Assembly (NCBI GenBank): GCA_023382535.1
Contig: JAHDWA010000054.1
Location: 8,210 to 72,209, forward strand
Direction of reading: 5' to 3'
DNA from: Anaerolineae bacterium
Lineage (GTDB): Bacteria; Chloroflexota; Anaerolineae; 4572-78; J111
Length of the DNA: 64,000 bases
The notes under the pieces are model-generated. The model saw only the letters and a list, made by a program, of their open reading frames with translations, did not search any database and was not told the DNA's origin. A program made the translations under genes and the position numbers. This document shows, piece by piece, positions 33,380-41,934 of this stretch (position 1 is the stretch's first letter; each line of letters begins with the position of its first letter).

Positions 33380-33997
33380 ATGCTCAACAAAAGCGCGTTA
33401 TGGACATATCAGTGGCGGCTAATCATCGCTCTACTTGGGCCGGTCATGGTGGCTGTAGAAGTAACGGAGCATGGGTTACACAGCCTCGGCAGCCTCAACT
33501 TTGACTTTTGGCGCGAAGTGTTGATTTTTGGCGTTTTTTACCCATTTGCCGGCCTGATGATGTTCAAGATCGCGGCGCGCACCAGAGAGGCACAAGCTCT
33601 CCCCAAAATGGCGCGGCCCTTGACCGCTAAGAACAAGGCCAAGGATATCCAGCGGGTTTTGATTGTTGACAATGAATTGTTACTGGGCGCCGGGCTGGAA
33701 CGGCTATTGTCCAGAACAGCCGGGTTTCACGTCGTCGGGGTTATGGGAGTTGATGAAGAGACGTTGATCGTGGCCATCAATCATCTCCAGGCCGATGTGC
33801 TCATTTTCGACGAAGCCAGCCTGTTAAAGATCCCCCTTAAATTATTGACCACAATTCTCGATTATCCCGATTTACGCATTGTGGTGGTGAATACCGAGGA
33901 CAATCGAGCGCAGATCTATGATAAGCAGCAGTTAGTGATTACTCAGTTCACGGACCTGGTTAAGGTTATCCGCAGCCGTCAAAACCTCACCTCGTAA
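33380..33997 (+). CDS. Membrane-tethered receiver-domain protein
   Basis: A 205-residue protein with two N-terminal hydrophobic helices (RLIIALLGPVMVAVEV and VLIFGVFYPFAGLMMFKI) joined to a receiver-like domain from about residue 90. The receiver starts RVLIVDNELLLGAGLERLL. A candidate phospho-acceptor Asp lies in ADVLIFDEASLL, and RIVVVNTEDN may supply the conserved Thr. The acidic pair is DN rather than DD and no clear Lys follows, so it may be a pseudo-receiver. There is no HTH or other output domain. No kinase is adjacent. This arrangement, a CheY-like domain anchored to the membrane without output, is unusual. Confidence 0.7.
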   Translation: MLNKSALWTYQWRLIIALLGPVMVAVEVTEHGLHSLGSLNFDFWREVLIFGVFYPFAGLMMFKIAARTREAQALPKMARPLTAKNKAKDIQRVLIVDNELLLGAGLERLLSRTAGFHVVGVMGVDEETLIVAINHLQADVLIFDEASLLKIPLKLLTTILDYPDLRIVVVNTEDNRAQIYDKQQLVITQFTDLVKVIRSRQNLTS

Positions 33998-34168
33998 GAC
34001 CGGTTAGCATTAGTAGGGCAGGGGTGACAGAGAGTTTACGGTGAAAATATACCTATTTTGACTGAAGGAGGGAGCAAAAGAGAAAAAATATATGAGAGCG
34101 CTTTTTTTGGCAGAAGTTTACGGTAATCCAATCAATTATCACCAAACTAGTTTTAGGAGGGAAGCGAT

Positions 34169-37100
34169 ATGCATTTGCAAACGCACGTTAGAATAAGCAA
34201 GCTGCAGCGGAGGCGAGGCTGGTTGCAACGCCTCTTTTTGGCTCTGATTCTGCTGTTGCTGAGCTTTGGGCCATCGGCTTCGGTTCTGCAGCCGCTGGCA
34301 GCGCTGGCCCAGGAACCGACGGCGGAGCCGACGCAGGCAGCGACGGCAGAACCGACCCAGGCAGCAACGGCGGAACCGACCCAGGCAGCAACGGCAGAGC
34401 CGACGCAGGAACCGACGGCGGAGCCGACCCAGGCAGCAACGGCAGAGCCGACGCAGGCAGCGACCGCGGAGCCGACGCAAGCAGCGACGGCGGAACCAAC
34501 GCAAGCAGCGACGGCGGAGCCGACGGAGGCGCCGACCGCGGAGCCGACCGAAGAACCTGCCCCGGCGCCGGTCGAGGAGGTGACTCCAACGGCGGAACCT
34601 ACGGAAGAACCCTTGCCCCTGCCGGCTGGACCGACCGTTCTGCCGACGGCGGAACCCTCCGAAGAAATTACCCCAACGGTAACCGCCACCCCTGAACTGA
34701 GTTTTCAGGTGGCCGCCGCACCGGTCTATTTCGTCACCGTGGAGCTTCATGAATATGCCCCCGGTCCGGCTACCGGCGCGCTCATTACCAGCGATTTTAC
34801 CTATCTGGTGAACGAGGATAACGCCGGAGACCCGTCCAACCCGCCCTCGCTGAAGCCGATGGCCAGCCACAGTCCCATTGTGGGGGCCGGCAATGGCACC
34901 GGCGGTGCGGTAGTGGTTGGCTTGCCCGACCTGGACAGTGCTTTTGATAAATTCCTCATCTCGGTCCGGGTCAATGGTTATAAGCTGTGGGGCCGGCATG
35001 TCACTCAGGATGATGATGGGCAGACCGTCATCATCGAGTTGATTCCGGAACCCTTGCCCCGCTCCAAAATCAACGTCCACGTCTTTCACGACAACTCGCC
35101 GGTCAATGGCGAAGATGACGTTCCGGTAGAAACCGGCCTGGCCGGCTTCCACATCGTCGTCGAAGACACCGTGGGCGAAGTCGCCGTTGACTGGGATGGC
35201 AACCCTCTCTGCGGCGGCTACTGCGTCACCGACGCCAACGGCAACGTGACCATTGACAACCTGCCCTACGGCAAGTATGAGGTCATCGCTATTGCGCCCA
35301 ACGGCTCCGATTGGGTCCAGACCACCACCATCGAGGGCACGCCGGTCATTGATGCCTGGATTGAAGAAGGCAACGACGGCAACAGCCCCCGCGAAGGGTT
35401 TCAACAGGCCGCCGTCTGGATCGGCTTTGTCCGGCCGATGGATAACTGGGATGGTCCGGAGACCGGTATCATTAGAGGTACGGTTAAGTACGTCATCGAG
35501 TACACGCCGCCCATTAATCCCCTGGTCCTGGGTGAAGCGGTCTACAAGCCCTGGGTTGCCCTGACCGACATCGGCGGGAACGACCAGCAGGTCTACCTGG
35601 CCCGCGGCAACGAAAATGGCTTCTTCCAAATTGATAACGTCCCCGACGGCGAATACCAGATGGCGATCTGGGACCAGGATTTGGACGCCATTATCTCCTT
35701 CCGTACCATCACCCTGGCGGGTGGGCAGACGGTAGACTTGGGCGAATTTGGCATCCCGCGCTGGTTTGGCTGGCTCTCCGGCTACGTCTTCCGGGATGAT
35801 GACGGCGATGGCAATCCTAATGAACCTACCGACGGTAACAGTATCAGAGACCCTGGCGAGCCGGGTATCCACGGCATTGACCTGGCCATGCGTTACCGGG
35901 ATGGTTCGGTCAGGTACGGTGCGTTCACCAATGAGTCCGGCTTTTACGAATTCCCCGAAGTCTTTGAGCTGGAGAAGTTCTACGTGGCCGAAGTAGGTTT
36001 TGGCCGCTTTGCCCGCACCGGCGCTTCAGTTCACGACGAATTCATTCCCAGCCAGATTAAAGACCATGATCGAGACAATGTACCTGACCCCGGCGCGGTT
36101 CAGGAAGGTGTTTTGACCCTGAATACCCTCCAATGGGCCGCCAAGCGCACCATTGTGGATTGGGGCAAGCGCGAATACGCGCCGGGAGAGAACGGCGGCA
36201 TTTCCGGCATTGTCTTCTATGCCGTCACCCGCAACGAGTTCAACGCCCGCCTGGCCCTCAACGAGGATTACGAGCCGGGCATCCCCGGCGTGACCATGCG
36301 GCTCTGGGGGCCTGGGGATGACGGTATCCTCAATACGCCTGATACACCGTCGAGTGATGATGTTCTCCTGAACGAAGTCCAGACCGACTCCTGGGAACAC
36401 CCCACCGGCTGTGATGTCCGTGACTCCGCCGGCGCGTCACTGCCTGATCCTCTGGGCTTAGGCGCCGACTGTATCGAAGTTCCCAATATCTCCAACGAAG
36501 TCAAGGAAGGCGTCTTTGATGGCGGCTACGCCTTTGAGAGTTACTGGACCCCCTTCTTTGGCGCAGAGGGAGCGGTGGAACAAGACGGCCTGCCCACCGG
36601 CGACTACATCGTCGAGGTGGTAACGCCGCCCTATTACCAAATCCTCAAAGAAGAAGACCAGAACACCGACGAAGGTAACGAATTTGTCCCGGCCTTCCCC
36701 CCGGCGGAATGTGTTGGCCCGCTCCACCTGGTCAGCGATGGCCGCAACCCCTATGACGGCCAGAACATGCCCCTGTGTAACAGAAGATTGGTCACGTTGC
36801 AGGACCAGCAAAACGCAGCCGCTGACTTCTTCCTCTTTAGTGACAGCGACGACGACGGCGACGCCGCTACCCGCAACTGGACCACCACCGAATCCGTGCC
36901 GACAGCCGGCCGCATCTTCGGCTTCCTGCTCGACGATCTCAATGTCGAGACTGATCCCAACTTTATCTACTACGGCGAGAAGCGGGGCATCCCCAATACC
37001 TCCGTCGGCATCCGCGACTTTACTGGCCGCTTGATCACCATGCTGACCACCGACCAGAACGGCATTTTTGAAGTCGTGCTGCCTTCCACTTACACCGCCA

Positions 37101-40100
37101 ATTGTCCCATCCCCTCCGGCGTTTGCCCGGGCATGTACCGGGTGATCGGCAACGACCCCGGCGACCCGGACAACCCCAGCCCCAATTTCAATCCCAACTA
37201 CCAGACCATCACCTTTGTCTTTGATGTCTGGCCCGGCAAAACCACCTTCGCCGACGTGGCCCTCTTCCCCATTACCGCCTTCACTTCCTTCCCCGGCTCT
37301 CAGTTCGGCCAGCCGGCCCTGTGCCTGCCGGCCGCCGACCAGCCGCAGGTCTTTGTGGTAGACCCACCCTACGGCAATGCCGGCAGTCCCTCCCTCATTA
37401 CCATTACCGGCGTCGGCTTTGGGGCAACTCAGGGCAGCGGCGCGGTGACGATTAACGGCAGCCCGCTGGCGGTATCCACCTGGTCGGATACATCCATCGA
37501 GGTAACCATTCCGCCCGGCTTTGCCAACGGCCCCGGCCAACTGCTGGTGACTGCCGGCAACGGCAAGGTCAGCCAGAATGGGATCACCTTCCACGTCGGG
37601 GTGACGACGCCTGACTTTATCGTTGACCCCGGCGAGTCGATCCAGGCCGCGATTGACGCAGCCGCCCCGGGCGACCTGATAGTTCTGACCCCCGGCCTGC
37701 ACTTTGGCGCGATCAACTTGAACAAGGCCGTCACCCTGCAAGGCTACGGGCCGGGCGCAAATGACGGGTTTGGCACGGGCGGTTCCGTGCTCGACCAGCG
37801 CTTCATCCTCGACCCGGTTGGCATCAATATCGTCGGCGGCGCACCCGGCCAGTTTACGGCGCTCCTGCACCCGCAAATTGACGGCTTCCGCATCTCCAAC
37901 GCCCGCGACGAGCAGGATGTCGGCGGCGGCGTCCACGTTGACCTCAACGGTGAATTTACGGTAATCAGTAACAACGTCATCCAGAGCAACGGCGGCAACT
38001 TCGGCGGCGGCATCACCCTGGGTGAGCCGTACCGGGGCGACAACAACAACGACAACATTCGCATCCTCCACAACCGCATCCTCAACAACGGCGGCTTTAG
38101 CCTGGCCGGCGGCGTCGGCATCTTTAACGGCGCCAACGACTACGAAATTGCCCACAACGAAATCTGCGGCAACTACTCCGGCGAATACGGCGGTGGTATC
38201 TCCCACTTTGGTCTGAGCCGGCGCGGTCAAATCCACCACAACCAGGTTTACTTCAACAACGCCTTTGACGAAGGCGGCGGCGTCATGATCGCGGGCGAAT
38301 TGCCCCAGCCGCCGGCCACCTTCACCGCCGGCGCGGGCGAGGTGAACGTCTATCAGAACCTGATCCAGGCCAATATGTCTAACGACGACGGCGGCGGGGT
38401 CAGGCTGCTGCAGCCGCTCGACTTCGAGATCAACATCACCAACAACATGATCGTCAACAACGTGGCCACCGACTTTGGCGGCGGCATCGCCCTGGACGAC
38501 GCTTCAGAGGTCAACATCGTCAACAACACCATTGCCCGCAACGCCAACACCTCCACCTCCGAAGATGCCAACGGCCGCCACGATATTCCCAACGGCGCGG
38601 GCATCGCCGTCGAGACTTACAGCAGCGGGTTCGAGAGCTACCTGGGAATTGGGCCGGGCGGCTATGTTGACCCGGTCTTGTTCAATAACATCATCTGTGA
38701 AAACCAGGCCTACATCTGGGATGGGACAAACCTGTTGTTTGACAGTATCTTTGACCTCCAGGTTTTCGCCGGCAGTCCGACCCAGGTGCTGCATCCCACC
38801 GCCTCCTTGCTCACCGACCCGAACGATACGGCCCAGGAAAGTTTTGCCACTCACCCGACCAACCTGGCCTGCGGGGATCTGGGCCTCGTGTTCGCCGATA
38901 CCCCCGATCCGGTCGAACTTGACGCAGTCCCCTTCCGCATGGAGCCTGACTTCATCACCGTCATCATGGTCACGGTGCCGCAGCCGCTCAGCCTGCAGGG
39001 TGACTATCACACCCAGGCCGGTGCTAATGCGGTTGACGCCGGCGCGGCCACAGACCCGCTGGGCAGCGGTGTACCGGCAGCCTGCGCCGACTTTGACGGC
39101 GATGGGCGGCCCTTTGACTCCAACCCCGTCAACACCAATGGCACGGATTATGACATCGGCGCGGACGAACAGCCAGGTATCACGCCGCCGGTAGGTTGTA
39201 GTCTTGGCGGCCCGTCTAACCTGCCGCCGGTGGTGGATGCCGGACTGGCCCTGACTATCACCCTGCCAGCCACGGCTACCCTGACCGGGACGGTGAGTGA
39301 CGATGGCTTGCCTGTTGTGCCGGGAACAGTTACCACAACCTGGTCGCTGGACAGCGGTCCGCTAGGCGGAACAGTGATCTTTGGCACGCCTACCCAGGTG
39401 GGGCCGACCCCCTTAGCCGTGAACACAACCGCAGAGTTCTCTACCGCCGGCGTCTACACCCTGACCTTGACCGCTGATGACGGCCAGCTTACGGCCAGCG
39501 ATCTGATCACGGTTACGGTCAATCCGAGCGGAACCATCCCAGCGGCGGATATGTACCTGTCGCTGTTGAATAACGGCGCTGCGGGGACTTTGACCGGCGT
39601 GCAGGACGAAGACATCATTGGCTGGACCGGCGGCTCGAACTATGTCATGGTCTTCGACGGTTCCAGTGCGGGCCTGCCCGGGCTGGACCTGGATGCCTTC
39701 TATATCGTCCCTCCGAATACCATCTTGATGTCTTTCACCGCCGGCACCAATGGCATCCCCGGTATTCCGACCACGGTGGATGACTCCGACATCGTCCAAT
39801 TCACCGGGACCTCGTTTGGTCTTAGCAACACCGTAGGAACCTTCAGCTTGTTCTTCGACGGTTCGGATGTCGGGCTGGCGGCTGGCGGCGGCGAGGACAT
39901 AGACGGCATCGAACTGCTTTCCGACAACAGACTGTTGATTTCGACCAGCAATGCTATCTCGGTGCCCGGCGCGGCCGGCGCGGATGAAGACCTGCTGGTC
40001 TTCACCCCCATCTCCACCGGCCCTAATACAATCGGTACCTGGGCCGTCTACTTCGACGGTTCGGACGTGGGCCTGGGCGGCGCCGGTGAGGATGTTGACG

Positions 40101-40330
40101 GAGTCAGCGTGGCCGCCGACGGTAACATCTACCTGTCTACAGATGGCAACTTCAACGTGCCCAGTCTCTCAGGGGCGGATGAAGATGTCTTTATCTGCGG
40201 CAACAGCGGGCCGACACTCCCGACGACGGGACCGGTCACCGTCTGCCCGGCCTACTCCCTCTTCTTCGACGGCAGCGCCAATGGGATACCGGCTGGCAAC
40301 GACCTGGACGCCATCGAGCTCCCGAATTAA
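34169..40330 (+). CDS. Giant secreted surface protein with CNA-B, TIG, beta-helix and FDGSDVGL repeats
   Basis: A 2053-residue exported protein. The signal sequence is about residues 15-48 (LFLALILLLLSFGPSASVLQ). A low-complexity EPTQAATA tract covers about 48-185. SdrD/CNA-B-like domains lie near 300-395 (GLAGFHIVVEDT, VTDANGNVTIDNLPYGKYEV), 533-630 (GYVFRDDDGDGNPNEP) and beyond. A TIG/IPT domain covers about 1059-1145 (VDPPYGNAGSPSLITITGVG). A right-handed beta-helix covers about 1150-1500 (SIQAAIDAAAPGDLIVL, many NN-rich turns). A PKD-like domain lies near 1690-1785, then four FDGSDVGL units to the end. It ends DLDAIELPN with no LPxTG or membrane helix. Probably an adhesin or sheath protein. 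GGAGGGAAGCG precedes the ATG. Confidence 0.85.
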   Translation: MHLQTHVRISKLQRRRGWLQRLFLALILLLLSFGPSASVLQPLAALAQEPTAEPTQAATAEPTQAATAEPTQAATAEPTQEPTAEPTQAATAEPTQAATAEPTQAATAEPTQAATAEPTEAPTAEPTEEPAPAPVEEVTPTAEPTEEPLPLPAGPTVLPTAEPSEEITPTVTATPELSFQVAAAPVYFVTVELHEYAPGPATGALITSDFTYLVNEDNAGDPSNPPSLKPMASHSPIVGAGNGTGGAVVVGLPDLDSAFDKFLISVRVNGYKLWGRHVTQDDDGQTVIIELIPEPLPRSKINVHVFHDNSPVNGEDDVPVETGLAGFHIVVEDTVGEVAVDWDGNPLCGGYCVTDANGNVTIDNLPYGKYEVIAIAPNGSDWVQTTTIEGTPVIDAWIEEGNDGNSPREGFQQAAVWIGFVRPMDNWDGPETGIIRGTVKYVIEYTPPINPLVLGEAVYKPWVALTDIGGNDQQVYLARGNENGFFQIDNVPDGEYQMAIWDQDLDAIISFRTITLAGGQTVDLGEFGIPRWFGWLSGYVFRDDDGDGNPNEPTDGNSIRDPGEPGIHGIDLAMRYRDGSVRYGAFTNESGFYEFPEVFELEKFYVAEVGFGRFARTGASVHDEFIPSQIKDHDRDNVPDPGAVQEGVLTLNTLQWAAKRTIVDWGKREYAPGENGGISGIVFYAVTRNEFNARLALNEDYEPGIPGVTMRLWGPGDDGILNTPDTPSSDDVLLNEVQTDSWEHPTGCDVRDSAGASLPDPLGLGADCIEVPNISNEVKEGVFDGGYAFESYWTPFFGAEGAVEQDGLPTGDYIVEVVTPPYYQILKEEDQNTDEGNEFVPAFPPAECVGPLHLVSDGRNPYDGQNMPLCNRRLVTLQDQQNAAADFFLFSDSDDDGDAATRNWTTTESVPTAGRIFGFLLDDLNVETDPNFIYYGEKRGIPNTSVGIRDFTGRLITMLTTDQNGIFEVVLPSTYTANCPIPSGVCPGMYRVIGNDPGDPDNPSPNFNPNYQTITFVFDVWPGKTTFADVALFPITAFTSFPGSQFGQPALCLPAADQPQVFVVDPPYGNAGSPSLITITGVGFGATQGSGAVTINGSPLAVSTWSDTSIEVTIPPGFANGPGQLLVTAGNGKVSQNGITFHVGVTTPDFIVDPGESIQAAIDAAAPGDLIVLTPGLHFGAINLNKAVTLQGYGPGANDGFGTGGSVLDQRFILDPVGINIVGGAPGQFTALLHPQIDGFRISNARDEQDVGGGVHVDLNGEFTVISNNVIQSNGGNFGGGITLGEPYRGDNNNDNIRILHNRILNNGGFSLAGGVGIFNGANDYEIAHNEICGNYSGEYGGGISHFGLSRRGQIHHNQVYFNNAFDEGGGVMIAGELPQPPATFTAGAGEVNVYQNLIQANMSNDDGGGVRLLQPLDFEINITNNMIVNNVATDFGGGIALDDASEVNIVNNTIARNANTSTSEDANGRHDIPNGAGIAVETYSSGFESYLGIGPGGYVDPVLFNNIICENQAYIWDGTNLLFDSIFDLQVFAGSPTQVLHPTASLLTDPNDTAQESFATHPTNLACGDLGLVFADTPDPVELDAVPFRMEPDFITVIMVTVPQPLSLQGDYHTQAGANAVDAGAATDPLGSGVPAACADFDGDGRPFDSNPVNTNGTDYDIGADEQPGITPPVGCSLGGPSNLPPVVDAGLALTITLPATATLTGTVSDDGLPVVPGTVTTTWSLDSGPLGGTVIFGTPTQVGPTPLAVNTTAEFSTAGVYTLTLTADDGQLTASDLITVTVNPSGTIPAADMYLSLLNNGAAGTLTGVQDEDIIGWTGGSNYVMVFDGSSAGLPGLDLDAFYIVPPNTILMSFTAGTNGIPGIPTTVDDSDIVQFTGTSFGLSNTVGTFSLFFDGSDVGLAAGGGEDIDGIELLSDNRLLISTSNAISVPGAAGADEDLLVFTPISTGPNTIGTWAVYFDGSDVGLGGAGEDVDGVSVAADGNIYLSTDGNFNVPSLSGADEDVFICGNSGPTLPTTGPVTVCPAYSLFFDGSANGIPAGNDLDAIELPN
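34313..34560 (+). repeat. 24-base coding tandem repeats (EPTQAATA)
   Basis: About nine units of 24 bases encode EPTQAATA, with variants EPTQEPTA, EPTEAPTA and EPTEEPAP at the edges. Units differ mainly at third positions (gag/gaa, gcg/gca), so the tract is old enough to have diverged while keeping the protein sequence. It forms a Pro/Thr-rich stalk after the signal peptide. Confidence 0.85.
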
Positions 40331-40336
40331 GGGTTC

Positions 40337-40372
40337 ACTGCTCCCTCTCCCTGGTCAGGGAGAGGGAGCAGT
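40337..40372. repeat. 36-base near-perfect palindrome between the surface protein and oxidase genes
   Basis: ACTGCTCCCTCTCCCTG and CAGGGAGAGGGAGCAGT form a 17-bp stem with only GT between. No T-run follows. It could act as a transcript-end or processing hairpin after the giant gene. The CCCTCTCCC core is shared with the element inside the UbiD gene. Confidence 0.7.
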
Positions 40373-40413
40373 CATCTAGCATTGGTCAAGCAAGCATAGA
40401 GGAGAAAACGATC

Positions 40414-41907
40414 ATGAACAATAAGTTAATTTCCCGCCGCTTTAGCCGGCGCGATTTCCTGAAACTGGGGGCCAGGGGGGCGCTGCTGACCGCCTTGAGC
40501 GGCGGCGCCCTGGCGGCGCTGGGCCGCTCCAATCCCTCCCAGGCGGCTACGGGGCGACCGTTCGCCCCGGTGGGAGCGGCTTTCCCGCCGGCGCGACCCA
40601 GCGCGCTGACCTCAGAATTACGCCTGGCCGCCACCGATGGTTACATCTCGCTGCCGGGCCGGCGTATCTTTTCTACCCCGGCCGAGGTGTACGACCCAGA
40701 ACACCCTGACTTTAATCAACCTAACCCTGTGGAACGGGAAGCTGCTCGCCGTGCGGCTATTTTTAGCCTGCCCGAGGGCCACGCCGGCCTGTACGTTTTT
40801 GGTTTTGTCGAGGTGCCGATTTCTAACCCATCCCCCACGCCGCCGCCCCCTGGGACAACCCCGACGGAGTTTGGCGACAATATTAATACCTTTAAGGGGA
40901 ATGTGCGCTGGCCGTCTCCCATCATCGGGGTAGATGCCGGCATTGATTTCTACATTGCCCTGTCCAACCTGGGCCTGGTCGGCCGGCCCGACCTGGACGA
41001 CTCCCACACCATTCACTGGCACGGCTTCCGCAACCCCAACAGTATCTTTGACGGCGTTCCGGAGATCAGCATTGCCGTGCCGCCCGCCCGCGATTTTCCC
41101 TACTACTTCCGGCCCCACATCCCCGGCACCTACATGTATCACTGCCACTTCGAGGACTCGGAGCACGTCCAGATGGGTATGGACGGTATCGTCTTTATCC
41201 GGCCGGCGGGTAATCCCAACCGGGCCTACCCTGATGGCAGCACCGAGTTCGACCGGCAATACACCCTGCTGTTCAACGAAGTGGACACCACCCCCCACGA
41301 CAACCTGATCCGGGTGCAGGAGTTTGTCTGGTCCAACTATGATCCCAATTATTGGGTCATCAACGGCCGTTCTTATCCCGACACCATTCTGAGCGACTCC
41401 GACATCGTCGGTACCGAACTGGAGTTCAGGCAGCCCGTCTCCTCGCTGATCCAGGCCAACGAAGGCGATCGTATCCTGCTGCGCATGGCTAACCTGGGTT
41501 ACGAGCAGCAGACCATGCATATGCTGGGCATTCGCATGACCGTTGTCGGCCACGACGCCACCTTTTTGGGCGACCTGGTTTATGAAACAGACGCGATTTA
41601 CATCGGGCCGGGCGAGGCGCGCGATGTTATCTTTGAAGCGCCTGGGTATAACGGCAGCCTGCCCGGAGGTACGGACGACGCCGGGGATTATAACGTTTAC
41701 TGGTTCAAAAACCATCACCCGCAGCGGCTGGTCAACGGCTCCGGCGATGAAGATAATTACTACCCGCCTCCCTATGACCTGACCCCGCTGGCGATAGATA
41801 ACAACACCCCGGCCTCGCTGGGCGGACAGATTACCCAGGTGCGGGTCTACCCAAACGGCACGCTCGGCACGCAAACCAGGCCTAATCAAACATTTCCGGC
41901 CGTATAG
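40414..41907 (+). CDS. Multicopper oxidase-like protein 1 (intact domain 1 copper ligands)
   Basis: A 497-residue protein exported by Tat (FSRRDFLKLGARGALLTAL). It contains two cupredoxin domains. Domain 1 keeps all copper motifs: HTIHWHGF (His198, His201, His203) and YHCHFEDSEHVQMGMDG (His243, Cys244, His245, a further His and Met), a complete blue-copper site plus trinuclear ligands. Domain 2 is degenerate: MHMLGIRM replaces HxxHxH and YWFKNHHPQ stands where HCHxxxH is expected. A type 1 copper only in domain 1 is the arrangement of so-called type C two-domain oxidases, which also need domain-2 histidines. Those are present in the next protein. AGAGGAGAAAA precedes the ATG; the next gene begins 27 bases after the stop. 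Confidence 0.88.
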   Translation: MNNKLISRRFSRRDFLKLGARGALLTALSGGALAALGRSNPSQAATGRPFAPVGAAFPPARPSALTSELRLAATDGYISLPGRRIFSTPAEVYDPEHPDFNQPNPVEREAARRAAIFSLPEGHAGLYVFGFVEVPISNPSPTPPPPGTTPTEFGDNINTFKGNVRWPSPIIGVDAGIDFYIALSNLGLVGRPDLDDSHTIHWHGFRNPNSIFDGVPEISIAVPPARDFPYYFRPHIPGTYMYHCHFEDSEHVQMGMDGIVFIRPAGNPNRAYPDGSTEFDRQYTLLFNEVDTTPHDNLIRVQEFVWSNYDPNYWVINGRSYPDTILSDSDIVGTELEFRQPVSSLIQANEGDRILLRMANLGYEQQTMHMLGIRMTVVGHDATFLGDLVYETDAIYIGPGEARDVIFEAPGYNGSLPGGTDDAGDYNVYWFKNHHPQRLVNGSGDEDNYYPPPYDLTPLAIDNNTPASLGGQITQVRVYPNGTLGTQTRPNQTFPAV

Positions 41908-41934
41908 CCAAACTGGCTGAAAGGAGAAGCAACC

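Noticed and set aside
34313..34560. CRISPR-like array of short repeats
   Set aside because: The 24-base units are contiguous, have no spacers and encode a regular EPTQAATA peptide in frame.
36458..38239. A 593-codon open frame antisense to the giant surface protein gene
   Set aside because: It is the mirror of GC-rich codons in the real gene, with Val/Ala/Gly-rich composition, no ribosome site and no domain. The same applies to the long antisense frames at 34139-35872 and 40618-41955.
40337..40372. Rho-independent terminator after the giant gene
   Set aside because: The stem is very strong, but no T-run follows and the loop is only two bases in the perfect form, so I list it as a palindromic repeat.
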